The notes under the pieces were generated by a model. That model saw only the letters and a list, made by a program, of their open reading frames with translations, made no database searches and had not been told where the DNA came from. Made by a program: the position numbers and the translations under genes. Of a stretch of DNA of 64,000 nucleotides, positions 38,190 to 46,300 are shown one piece after another. How positions within the stretch are numbered: the first letter of the stretch is position 1; every line of letters starts with the position of its first letter. Origin of the DNA: Streptomyces anulatus (GTDB lineage: Bacteria; Actinomycetota; Actinomycetes; Streptomycetales; Streptomycetaceae); assembly GCF_000721175.1 (NCBI RefSeq), contig NZ_JOEZ01000039.1:1-64000 (forward strand), given 5' to 3'.

Positions 38190-38545
38190 GCTCGGCTCCG
38201 GGTGATGGTGATGGTCACGTCGTCGAAGGGAACGGTGATCGGCGCGTCCGGCTTGTGCACCACCACCTCGACCTCCTGGACGCCTTCGTGCTTCAGGCAC
38301 TGCTGGGCGATGCGCTCGGCGAGCGTCTCGATCAGATCGACCGGTTCACCGGTCACCACGTCGACGACCTCCTCGGCCACCACGCCGTAGTGCACGGTGC
38401 GGGCCAGGTCGTCGGTGGCTGCCGCGGGGCGGGTGTCGAGGCCGAGCACCAGGTCGACGATGAAGGTCTGGCCCTCTTCCCGCTCCCGGGGGAAGACACC
38501 GTGGTGCCCACGGGCCTTGAGGCCGCGCAGCGCGACACGATCCAC
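38186..38545 (-). CDS. folB: dihydroneopterin aldolase
   Basis: A 119-residue aldolase: VALRGLKARGHHGVFPREREEGQ at the start, then VHYGVVAEEVVDVVTGEPVDLIETLAERIA. It makes hydroxymethyl-dihydropterin. The GTG at 38545 is preceded by AGGAGTGA at nine bases; codons further upstream are not supported. Confidence 0.95.
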   Translation of the reverse strand: MDRVALRGLKARGHHGVFPREREEGQTFIVDLVLGLDTRPAAATDDLARTVHYGVVAEEVVDVVTGEPVDLIETLAERIAQQCLKHEGVQEVEVVVHKPDAPITVPFDDVTITITRSRA

Positions 38546-38754
38546 GCGAATCACTCCTGCTGTCGTTGGTCGAGAGGCACCCGGCCGCGTGCGGGCGGCG
38601 AGGTGCCTTGTTTCGAATCTACCTGCGAGCACCGACAGTGCCCGCCCGTGGGGGCCACGGACAGCGCCTCACCTGGCTGATAGCCGCCCATACCCGGTGG
38701 CCGTCGGTTCCAATCCTTGTCGGTCCCGTACCCACTCGGGAGTGTGTTTCCCCC
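38546..38754. other. gap between folB and the NTF2-like gene
   Basis: About 200 bases with no gene. The TTCCAATCC string looks like a tRNA T-loop but has no matching stem. It may hold an internal promoter for folB-folK. Confidence 0.4.
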
Positions 38755-39228
38755 TCAGGAGGGCGTTTCCTCGTCGTCGTCCTCGTCGGATTCCGTCAGG
38801 ACGGGTGACCCGTGGTGGGACCAGAGCTTCCAGCCGTCGGCGGTGCGCTTGAACACGTTCGTGGCGACGACGAGCTGGCCCACGAGCGGGCCCAGGGCGT
38901 TGCCCTCCTCGGCCGGGCCGCCGCTGAGGATGTTCTCGGTGCAGGTGACCAGCGCGGTGTCGCCGGTCATCGAGACGTCGACGTCGGTCAGGAAGAACTG
39001 GATGTACTCGGTGTTCGCCATGATCAGGGCGTAACTGCGCAGCACCTCGCCCCGGCCCGTGAGCACCGGCCAGCCGGGGTGGACGCAGGAGACGGTGAGG
39101 TCCTCGCCCGGCAGCCAGCTGCCGGAGAGCGCGTCGTGGTCGCCGCGTTCCAGCGCCTCGTAGTAGGCGGTGTTGGCCGCCTCGACCTCGGCGATGTCGG
39201 CGGCGGCCTGTGCGTGTTCCTCGTTCAC
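38755..39228 (-). CDS. NTF2-like (SnoaL-fold) protein
   Basis: A 157-residue protein of the nuclear transport factor 2/SnoaL-like fold: NTAYYEALERGDHDALSGSW, HPGWPVLTGRGEVLRSY, TALVTCTEN, WKLWSHHGSPV. It is regularly found between folP and folB in Streptomyces, but its role in folate synthesis is unproven. Its GTG overlaps the folP stop as GTGA. The C-terminus is acidic. Confidence 0.9.
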   Translation of the reverse strand: MNEEHAQAAADIAEVEAANTAYYEALERGDHDALSGSWLPGEDLTVSCVHPGWPVLTGRGEVLRSYALIMANTEYIQFFLTDVDVSMTGDTALVTCTENILSGGPAEEGNALGPLVGQLVVATNVFKRTADGWKLWSHHGSPVLTESDEDDDEETPS

Positions 39229-40088
39229 GCGGCTCCCTCGACCGCGCGGGCGACGCGGACCGCGTCGGCGGTGGCCCGTACCTCGTGGACCCGGACCGCC
39301 CAGGCGCCGGCCGCCGAGGCCAGCGCGGAGACGGCCGCGGTCGCCGCGTCGCGTTCGCGGGCGGGGGGCGGCGGGGCCGAGCCCGGACCGGCCAGGACGT
39401 GTCCGAGGAAGCGTTTGCGGGAGGCGGCCACCAGCAGCGGGCGGCCCAGTGTGTGCAGGTCGGCCAGGTGCGCGACGAGCGACAGGTCGTGGGCGGCGTC
39501 CTTCGCGAAGCCGAGGCCGGGGTCGATCACGACGCGCTCCGGGGCGACTCCGCCCGCGATCACCGCGTCCATCCGCTGCCGCAGCTCGTCGAGGACCTCG
39601 GCGACCACGTCCTCGTACACCGCGCGGCTGTTCATCGACTCGCTGAAACCGCGCCAGTGCATCACGACGAACGGGACCTCGGCGGCGGCGACGGCCGGGA
39701 CCATGTCCGGGTCGGCGAGGCCACCGCTGACGTCGTTGACCAGGACGGCCCCGGCGGCGACGGCCTGCTCGGCGACGCGGGCGCGCATGGTGTCCACGGA
39801 GACGGTGACGCCCTCGGAGGCCAGCCCCCGCACGACCGGGACGACCCGGCGCAGCTCCTCGGCCTCGTCCACCCGGCTGGCGCCGGGACGGGTCGACTCA
39901 CCGCCCACGTCCACCAGGTCCGCGCCCTCGGACACCAGGTGCAGACCGTGCTTGACCGCGGCGGTGGTGTCGAACCAGCGGCCGCCGTCGGAGAAGGAGT
40001 CGGGCGTGACGTTGACGACCCCCATGACCGCACAGCGGTCCCACTCCGGCAGTCCTCGGACCGTGCCCCGCGTGCGTGACGTACTCAT
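39225..40088 (-). CDS. folP: dihydropteroate synthase
   Basis: A 287-residue enzyme that joins p-aminobenzoate to the pterin, the sulfonamide target. Motifs: MGVVNVTPDSFSDGG, VDVGGESTRPGA, VNDVSGG, MHWRG and VIDPGLGFAKD. No ribosome site is visible before the ATG at 40088; instead, the altered tail of the upstream mprF-like gene overlaps its first 191 bases in another frame, so translation may depend on that gene. Confidence 0.95.
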   Translation of the reverse strand: MSTSRTRGTVRGLPEWDRCAVMGVVNVTPDSFSDGGRWFDTTAAVKHGLHLVSEGADLVDVGGESTRPGASRVDEAEELRRVVPVVRGLASEGVTVSVDTMRARVAEQAVAAGAVLVNDVSGGLADPDMVPAVAAAEVPFVVMHWRGFSESMNSRAVYEDVVAEVLDELRQRMDAVIAGGVAPERVVIDPGLGFAKDAAHDLSLVAHLADLHTLGRPLLVAASRKRFLGHVLAGPGSAPPPPARERDAATAAVSALASAAGAWAVRVHEVRATADAVRVARAVEGAA

Positions 40089-41829
40089 ACGACCAGACTA
40101 GGGCGTGTTTCGAAAGTAGCGCCGTCCGCCCGGAGGGCGGGCTCGGCGGCGTCTGGTGCGTGCGATCGCAAGGCGGAGGGTCGCCCCGATACTGGACGTT
40201 GAACTTGTACAGCGACTCGATCTGGAACCAGCGCGAGAGGAAGATCAGCAGCCCGCGCCAGCAGCGCAGCACCGGTCCCGCGCCGAGCCGCTCGCCGCGG
40301 GCCAGCGCGGAGCGGAACATCGCGAAGTTCAGCGAGACCCGGGCGACGCCGAGCTTCCCGGCGGCCTGGAGTGCGGCGACGATCAGCAGCTCGTTCATGC
40401 CGGGGTCGGCCGAGCGGTCGCGGCGCATCAGCTCCAGGGACATTCCGTCACGCCCCCAGGGGACGAAGTGGAGGACCGCCTTCAGGTCGCCGTGCGGGGA
40501 GCCCTCCGTACCGGAGCCGGGCAGGTGGGCGGTGGCGATCACGCAGTCGCCGTCGGCCGGGTCGCCGATCCGGCCCAGCGCCATGGAGAAGCCGCGTTCG
40601 GTGTCGGTGCCGCGCCAGTCGGCAGCGGCCCGGCGGATCCGGTCCAGTTCGGTGTCGCCGATGTCACGTGCCCGCCGGACCCGGGTCTCGTAGCCGCCCC
40701 GTTCGATGCGCTTGACCATCTGGCGCACGTTCCGCATGGCGCGCCCGGCGAGGGAGAAATCCGCCACGTCCACCACCGCCTCGTCGCCCAGTTCCAGGGC
40801 GGTGAGGCCGGTCTCGCGGGTCCAGACCTGGCCGCCGGTCTCGCTGCAGCCCATCACGGCGGGGGTCCAGGAGTGCGCCTGAGCCTCGTCCATGAAGCGC
40901 TCGATCGCGCCCGGCCAGGCTTCCACGTCGCCGATGGGGTCGCCGCCGGCCAGCATCACCCCGGAGACGACCCGGTAGCAGACGGCCGCCTTGCCGCTGG
41001 GGGAGAAGACGACGCCCTTGTCGCGGCGGAGCGCGAAGTGGCCGAGCGAGTCCCGGCCGCCGTGCCGCTCCAGCAGGGCCCGCAGCCGGCTCTCGTCGTC
41101 CTCGGTGAGCCGGGCGGCCGGGTGCTCGGGGCGGAAGGCGAGGTAGATGGTGGTGACGGCGGTCAGCAGGCCGAGCGCGCCCAGCGAGTAGGCGACCGTC
41201 CAGCTGGTCCGCCCGGCGTAGTCGACGGGCCCCTCGACGCCGAACAGGCCGTACAGCACGTGCTGGAGACGGTCGGCGATGGACGGGTAGCCGACGACCC
41301 GGCCGGGGTGGACGCTGACGATGATCAGCCCGAGCCCCAGCGAACCGGCCCCGAGCAGGACGAAGTTGGCGAGGGCGCGCCAGCGGCTGTGCGGGTCGGG
41401 GAGCGCCCGGAACTGGTCCCGGTGGCGCAGCAGCAGCCAGCAGAGGGTGAGGGAGACGAGCACCCCGACGATCGAGTGGCGGTACGCGAACTGGGCCACG
41501 GCCCCCGCGGGCAGCAGGGCCACCGCCGCCCGCCAGGCCCGCCGCTTGCGCCGCTTCAGTCCGTGCGCGAGCAGCAGCAGGAGCATGCCCGCGCTCAGCG
41601 AGAGCGCGGCGGCGAACGGACCGAGGGCGCCGGGGAGCACTTCGGCGACGGTGTGCATCCGGCTGTGGCGGAAGCGGGGGAAGACCCCGGCGGCGATGTC
41701 GATCAGCCCGACGACGGTGCAGGCGGTACCGACGATCGCCGGTACGGATTCGGGGCGCGGCCCGTGGAACAACCGGCGGACGCTCTGCGGAACCGACACC
41801 GATTTATCCCCATCTGGCGTGACAGACAT
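39898..41829 (-). CDS. MprF/LysX-like lysylphosphatidylglycerol synthase, rewritten C-terminus
   Basis: A 643-residue open frame. Residues about 1-235 are a membrane domain with seven or so helices; about 245-575 is the DUF2156 lysyl-transferase domain (SPSGKAAVCYRVVSGVMLAGGDPIGD, VDVADFSLAGRAMRNVRQMV, GFSMALGRIGDP, DGMSLELMRRDR, LNFAMFRSALARGE). It should add lysine to phosphatidylglycerol, lowering surface charge. Homology stops at SLYKFNVQYRG; relatives go on for some 40 residues with a PxWxPR stretch. Here the frame enters a dispersed repeat (40103-40185) and continues into folP out of frame, ending at 39898. The protein is probably truncated in function or carries a junk tail. Confidence 0.8.
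   Translation of the reverse strand: MSVTPDGDKSVSVPQSVRRLFHGPRPESVPAIVGTACTVVGLIDIAAGVFPRFRHSRMHTVAEVLPGALGPFAAALSLSAGMLLLLLAHGLKRRKRRAWRAAVALLPAGAVAQFAYRHSIVGVLVSLTLCWLLLRHRDQFRALPDPHSRWRALANFVLLGAGSLGLGLIIVSVHPGRVVGYPSIADRLQHVLYGLFGVEGPVDYAGRTSWTVAYSLGALGLLTAVTTIYLAFRPEHPAARLTEDDESRLRALLERHGGRDSLGHFALRRDKGVVFSPSGKAAVCYRVVSGVMLAGGDPIGDVEAWPGAIERFMDEAQAHSWTPAVMGCSETGGQVWTRETGLTALELGDEAVVDVADFSLAGRAMRNVRQMVKRIERGGYETRVRRARDIGDTELDRIRRAAADWRGTDTERGFSMALGRIGDPADGDCVIATAHLPGSGTEGSPHGDLKAVLHFVPWGRDGMSLELMRRDRSADPGMNELLIVAALQAAGKLGVARVSLNFAMFRSALARGERLGAGPVLRCWRGLLIFLSRWFQIESLYKFNVQYRGDPPPCDRTHQTPPSPPSGRTALLSKHALVWSYEYVTHAGHGPRTAGVGPLCGHGGRQRHARLLLRRRPLVRHHRRGQARSAPGVRGRGPGGRGR
40103..40185. repeat. 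dispersed repeat that replaces the mprF-like 3' end
   Basis: Starts GGGCGTGTTTCGAAAGT, identical to the element head at 22918-22934, with an inner CCGCCC/GGGCGG hairpin and GGTGCGTGCGATCG. It lies exactly where the mprF-like protein loses homology. Confidence 0.7.
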
Positions 41830-41989
41830 CGCTTCCCGTGGCTTCGCGAGAGATTCGTTGAGTCCGCCGGCCGGAGCCCCACGGACGATGTGCGCCCTCT
41901 AGGACGTGGGTTGTGGAGCGAGGGTTCACCCACATTCCGGAAATTTCCTGCTCCCGGCCGTTGTACGGAATCGCAGAGAAAGCTCACTC

Positions 41990-42322
41990 ATAGGTCTCAC
42001 CAGCACAGCAGTGCTCGCCGTCGTGGCGGTGCTGGCCGTCGCGCTGTTCGCCGCCACGGTCCGGTTCTGGCCGCGCCTGGCCCGGCCCGGCTCCGCCGCG
42101 GTGTCGGGCCGGGCCGGGCTGCTGCCGGCGACCCAGCTGACGCTGTTCGCCGCGGTGGGTCCGGCGGCCGACAACGCCTTCCTCTTCTACGGTTCCTGGG
42201 CCGACCTCTTCGGCCGGCAGCAGGAACTCGGCGTGGTCACCGACCATGCGGGGAACGGGTCGGGCTCGCGGCACGTGGCGCGGATCGGCACCCAGCACCC
42301 GGACGTGCCGGGCGGCCGGGTC
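41990..42322 (+). pseudogene. truncated alpha/beta-hydrolase (esterase) gene
   Basis: The frame reads GLTSTAVLAVVAVLAVALF, WPRLARPGSAAVSGRAGLLPATQ, FYGSWADLFG and DVPGG, the N-terminal third of a Streptomyces membrane-anchored esterase family protein. The expected start codon is ATA (41990-41992) where relatives have ATG before GLTST, and the similarity ends at about 42322, just before the stop of the opu ATPase gene. The catalytic region is absent. It was probably cut when the opu genes arrived. Confidence 0.65.
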
Positions 42323-42327
42323 CCGGC

Positions 42328-43539
42328 TCAGCGAGAACTGAACCGGGACCGCGTTTTCGCGGTGGTGGCGACCGTCGCCACCGTCTCCACCGCGACCTCG
42401 GCGCGCGGTACGTCCTGGGCGTCCGCGTCGATGGAGCGGCGCAGGGCCTCGTGCAGCCGGGCGGGGGTCAGTACACCGAGGAAACGGCCCTCGCTCTCCT
42501 CGTCGATGACCGCGATCCAGCCCGCGTCGTGCTGGAGCATGGTGGCGAAGGCCTGCTTGAGGGGTGCGCCGAGCGGGAGCCAGGCCTCCATCCGGCGGGC
42601 GTGTTCGCGGACGGTGCTCCTGGCCGTCGCGTCGCCGGTGGCGTCGGCGGGGATCCAGCCGTGGAGGTTGTCCCGGCCGTCCAGGACGACCGCCCAGCGC
42701 GCGCCCTCGGACCTGAGCCGTTCGGTGGCGGTGGCCAGCGGGTCGTCGAGGTGGACGACCGGCGGCTGGTCGAGGTCGCTCTCCTCGATGGGCGTCACCG
42801 AGAGCCGCTTGAGCCCGCGGTCCGCGCCGACGAAGTCGGCCACGTACGGGGTCGCGGGGGCTCCGAGCACAGTGGCGGGGGAGTCGAACTGCTCGATGCG
42901 GCCCTGTCCGTAGACGGCGATCCGGTCGCCGAGGCGGACGGCCTCCTCGATGTCGTGCGTGACGAACAGCACGGTCTTACGGACCTGGGCCTGGAGTTTC
43001 AGGAATTCGTTCTGGAGGCGTTCGCGGACGACCGGGTCGACCGCCCCGAAAGGCTCGTCCATCAGGAGAACGGGCGGATCGGCGGCCAATGCGCGGGCCA
43101 CACCCACGCGTTGGCGCTGCCCGCCGGAAAGCTGTTCCGGATAGCGGTCGCCATGAACGGAAGGGTCGAGTCCGACGAGGTCGAGGAGTTCCGCGGCGCG
43201 CTCGCGTCCCTTTCCGCGCCCCCAGCCCAGCAGATGGGGAACGGTCGCGGTGTTCTCCAGCACGGTCTTGTGCGGGAAGAGTCCCACCTGCTGGATCACA
43301 TAGCCGATTCGGCGGCGCAGTTGGACGGGATCGATGGTGGATATGTCGTCCCCGCCGAGGAATATCCCGCCCTCGGTCGGTTCGATCAGCCGGTTCACCA
43401 TCTTCATGGTGGTCGTCTTGCCACAACCCGAAGGCCCGACGAGCGTGACCAGTTCACCCTCGGCGACCTCGAAGGAAAGGTCGTCGACGGCGATGGTGCC
43501 GTCGGCGTACCGCTTGGTGACGTGCTCGAAACGGATCAT
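42328..43539 (-). CDS. opuCA: glycine betaine/quaternary amine ABC transporter ATPase (OpuCA type)
   Basis: A 403-residue ATPase: Walker A GPSGCGKTTT, signature LSGGQRQRVGVARAL, Walker B VLLMDEPFGAVD, then two CBS domains (VVHLDDPLATATERL.., LGVLTPARLHEAL) that sense ionic strength in OpuA/OpuC. It drives uptake of compatible solutes. The start at ATG 43539 gives MIRFEHVTKRYADG. It is divergent from the permease genes, an unusual order because opu operons mostly run one way. Confidence 0.93.
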   Translation of the reverse strand: MIRFEHVTKRYADGTIAVDDLSFEVAEGELVTLVGPSGCGKTTTMKMVNRLIEPTEGGIFLGGDDISTIDPVQLRRRIGYVIQQVGLFPHKTVLENTATVPHLLGWGRGKGRERAAELLDLVGLDPSVHGDRYPEQLSGGQRQRVGVARALAADPPVLLMDEPFGAVDPVVRERLQNEFLKLQAQVRKTVLFVTHDIEEAVRLGDRIAVYGQGRIEQFDSPATVLGAPATPYVADFVGADRGLKRLSVTPIEESDLDQPPVVHLDDPLATATERLRSEGARWAVVLDGRDNLHGWIPADATGDATARSTVREHARRMEAWLPLGAPLKQAFATMLQHDAGWIAVIDEESEGRFLGVLTPARLHEALRRSIDADAQDVPRAEVAVETVATVATTAKTRSRFSSR

Positions 43540-43714
43540 GGTTCCCCATTGTGGAGGGCGTTGCGTGAAGGGCATCTTGCCGGAATGCGACAGCCTCCGC
43601 GATTGTCAGTGGTCGGGGATAGGCTCGCCAGTCATCAGTTCGATCCGGGGCGATCCGGGGGAGATCCGGGCGCGTGATCCCGGGCGACGAGGGAGAGCAG
43701 GAGGTGAGGGGCGG

Positions 43715-44452
43715 ATGGCCGAGCAGAGCTGCCTGGTGACGAACGACTGGATCTGCGGGGAGTATCTCCGCTCCCGCAGCCAGGAGTTGACCGATGCGAC
43801 CGTGCAGCACATCGGGATCACGGTGGTCTCGGTGCTGATCGGGCTCGCGGTGGCCCTTCCGCTGGCGCTGCTCGCCCGCAGGGGCCGGCGGTTCGCCGGA
43901 CCGGTGCTCGGGCTGACGACCGTGCTCTACACCGTGCCCTCGCTGGCGATGTTCTCGCTGCTGCTGCCCCTGTTCGGGCTGTCGGCCGCGCTGGTCGTCA
44001 CGGGCCTGGTGCTCTATTCGCTGACCATCCTCGTACGCAACATCCTGGCCGGGCTCGAAGCGGTGCCGCAGGAGGCCAGGGAGGCAGCCCGCGGCATGGG
44101 ATACGGGCCGGCGCGGCTGCTGTGGGAGGTGGAGCTCCCGCTGGCCCTGCCCGCGGTGATGGCGGGGCTGCGGATGGCCACCGTGTCGACGGTCGCGCTG
44201 ACCACGGTCGGCTCGCTCGTCGGCAAGGGAGGCCTCGGCAATCTCATCGAGGACGCGCTGCCCAGCTTCTTCAAGGCCCAGGTGCTCACCGCCTCGGTGC
44301 TGTGCGTGCTGCTCGCGGTGGCGGCCGACCTGTTGCTGCTCGGCGTCCAGCGGCTGCTGACGCCCTGGACCCGGATATCCGGGGCGGGCCGGGCCGCCGT
44401 GGCGAAGACGGACGCGGGACCCCCCGCCGTGGCGAAGGTGGAGGCGGGCTGA
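43715..44452 (+). CDS. opuCB: compatible-solute ABC permease 1 (OpuCB type)
   Basis: A 245-residue inner-membrane permease with five to six helices and the MetI-type EAA loop (EAREAARGMGYGPARLLWEVELPLALP). GGAGGTGAGGGG precedes the ATG at 43715. It forms a heterodimer with the next permease. The C-terminus has an Ala/Lys tail. Confidence 0.92.
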   Translation: MAEQSCLVTNDWICGEYLRSRSQELTDATVQHIGITVVSVLIGLAVALPLALLARRGRRFAGPVLGLTTVLYTVPSLAMFSLLLPLFGLSAALVVTGLVLYSLTILVRNILAGLEAVPQEAREAARGMGYGPARLLWEVELPLALPAVMAGLRMATVSTVALTTVGSLVGKGGLGNLIEDALPSFFKAQVLTASVLCVLLAVAADLLLLGVQRLLTPWTRISGAGRAAVAKTDAGPPAVAKVEAG

Positions 44453-44455
44453 CCC

Positions 44456-45130
44456 GTGGGAGTCATCGGCGGTGCCTGGACCTGGCTGACCACCGGGGCC
44501 AACTGGTCGGGGGACGGCGGGGCCGCGCACCGGCTCGGCGAGCATCTGTACGTGAGCGGGGTCGCCCTCGCGGTGGCCTGCGCGACAGCCCTGCCGCTCG
44601 CCCTGTATCTGGGGCACATCGGCAAGGGGGGCACGCTCGCGGTCAACATCTCCAACGTGGGTCGTGCCGTGCCGGTCTTCGCGGTGCTGGCCCTGTTCAT
44701 GGTCACGCCCCTGCGCAACTCGGGGTACTGGCCCACGATCATCGCGCTGGTGCTGTTCGCGGTGCCGCCGCTGCTGACCAACGCCTACGTCGGGATGCGG
44801 GAGGTGGACCGGGCCGTGGTGGAGGCCGCGCGCGGCATGGGGATGTCGGGCGGGCAGCTCTTCGTCCGGGTCGAGCTGCCGCTCGCCCACCCGATGATCA
44901 TGACCGGGCTGCGGTCCGCCGCCGTCCAGGTCGTGGCCACCGCGTCGATCGCCGCGATGGTCGGCCTCGGCGGTCTCGGCCGGATCATCACCGCCGGGTT
45001 CAACACCTACGACACCGCCCAGGTCTTCGCGGGCGCCGTCCTGGTCGCCGGTCTCGCCCTGCTGGTGGAAGGGGTGCTGGTGGGGCTGGACCGGCTGCTG
45101 TCACCGCTGCGCCGCCGGCGGCCCGCGTGA
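44456..45130 (+). CDS. opuCD: compatible-solute ABC permease 2 (OpuCD type)
   Basis: A 224-residue permease with the EAA loop (VVEAARGMGMSGGQLFVRVELPLAHP) and about five helices. The GTG start lies three bases after the OpuCB stop, so they are translated together. Confidence 0.92.
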   Translation: MGVIGGAWTWLTTGANWSGDGGAAHRLGEHLYVSGVALAVACATALPLALYLGHIGKGGTLAVNISNVGRAVPVFAVLALFMVTPLRNSGYWPTIIALVLFAVPPLLTNAYVGMREVDRAVVEAARGMGMSGGQLFVRVELPLAHPMIMTGLRSAAVQVVATASIAAMVGLGGLGRIITAGFNTYDTAQVFAGAVLVAGLALLVEGVLVGLDRLLSPLRRRRPA

Positions 45131-45143
45131 GCGCACACCTTTC

Positions 45144-45188
45144 TTCCGGTCACCCCACTTCTGATCACCTTTCTTCTGGTCACTTTTC
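45144..45188 (+). repeat. three 15-bp tandem repeats before opuCC
   Basis: TTCCGGTCACCCCAC, TTCTGATCACCTTTC and TTCTGGTCACTTTTC follow each other exactly (45144, 45159, 45174). They fill the 80-base gap between the permease and binding-protein genes and have a pyrimidine-rich consensus TTCYGRTCAC. Confidence 0.75.
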
Positions 45189-45212
45189 CTCTGTTCGGAT
45201 GGAGAACAACAC

Positions 45213-46181
45213 ATGAGCAGGACCTCGCGGATAGCCGGAGCGGTCATCGGCATGGTGGCGCTGGCCGGGTCGCTCGCGGCCTGCGGCGGCGACAGCCTGG
45301 AGAAGGAGAAGGGCGGCACCGGTTCCTCGGCCGGCGGCGAGAAGGGCTCCCTGGTCGTCGGCTCGGCCTCGTTCACCGAGTCCAAGGTGCTCGCCGAGCT
45401 GTACGCGCAGATCCTGGGCGACGCCGGATACAGCACCTCGATCACCACGGTGAAGAACCGTGAGCTGTACGAGCCGTCGCTGGAGAAGGGCGAGATCGAC
45501 GTCGTACCGGAGTACGCCGCCACCATCGCCGAATTCCTCAACGCCAAGGTCAACGGGGCCGAGGCGGCCCAGGCGAAGCCGGTGGCCTCCGGGGACGTCG
45601 AAGCCACGGTCACCGCCCTGAGGGAGCTCGCCGCCCCGCTGGGTCTCACGGTCCTCCCGGCCGGGAAGGCCGTCGACCAGAACGCCTTCGCGGTCTCGAA
45701 GGAATTCGCCGAGAAGAACAGCCTCACCACCCTTTCCGATCTCGGGAAGTCGAAGCTCAAGGTCAAGATCGCGGCGGGTGACGAGTGCGAGGTGCGCCCG
45801 TTCTGCGCACCCGGTCTGAAGAAGACGTACGGCATCGACGTCACGGGTATCGACCCCAAGGGCGTCGGCACCCCGCAGTCCAAGCAGGCCGTCCGCGACG
45901 GCAAGGTCCAGCTGGTCCTGACGACCACCACGGACGCGGTGCTGGACGGGCTGGTGTTCCTGGAGGACGACAAGAAGCTCCAGAACGCGGACAACGTTCT
46001 TCCGGTGCTGAATGCCAAGGACGCGGGCGCGCCGGAGATCGCCGACGCCCTCGGCAAGCTCACGGCAGCGCTCACCACGGAAGATCTCGCCGAGCTGAAC
46101 CGGAAGGTCGACGCCGAGCGCGCCAAGCCGGCCGACGTGGCCAAGGAGTATCTGCAGTCGAAGAACCTGATCAAGAAGTAG
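45213..46181 (+). CDS. opuCC: compatible-solute binding lipoprotein (OpuCC/ProX type)
   Basis: A 322-residue lipoprotein with lipobox LAAC near residue 24 and an OpuAC/ProX fold: SLVVGSASFTESKVLAELYAQ, DVVPEYAATIAEFLN, FCAPGLKKTYGI, QLVLTTTTDAVL. It captures glycine betaine, carnitine or choline outside the cell. With the ATPase and two permeases it makes a complete uptake system. Confidence 0.93.
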   Translation: MSRTSRIAGAVIGMVALAGSLAACGGDSLEKEKGGTGSSAGGEKGSLVVGSASFTESKVLAELYAQILGDAGYSTSITTVKNRELYEPSLEKGEIDVVPEYAATIAEFLNAKVNGAEAAQAKPVASGDVEATVTALRELAAPLGLTVLPAGKAVDQNAFAVSKEFAEKNSLTTLSDLGKSKLKVKIAAGDECEVRPFCAPGLKKTYGIDVTGIDPKGVGTPQSKQAVRDGKVQLVLTTTTDAVLDGLVFLEDDKKLQNADNVLPVLNAKDAGAPEIADALGKLTAALTTEDLAELNRKVDAERAKPADVAKEYLQSKNLIKK

Positions 46182-46300
46182 CTCCTGATCGAGAAGTAAA
46201 GGACCGGGAGAGGGCCTTCGGGGGGCCGCAAGGTAACCGGCGGGGAACAGATTGCCGGGCGGCCCCCCAAGTGGCGCGCACACACGGTAAATTTCAGGCC

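Noticed and set aside
38690..38730. GGTTCCAATCC, resembling a tRNA T-loop
   Set aside because: The flanking bases do not form the T-stem, and no anticodon or acceptor stem can be folded upstream.
40156..43677. Plus-strand open frame of 1173 codons covering the mprF-like and opuCA genes
   Set aside because: It is antisense to genes with clear conserved domains; its translation is low-complexity Arg/Gly/Pro/Val typical of a shadow frame in high-GC DNA.
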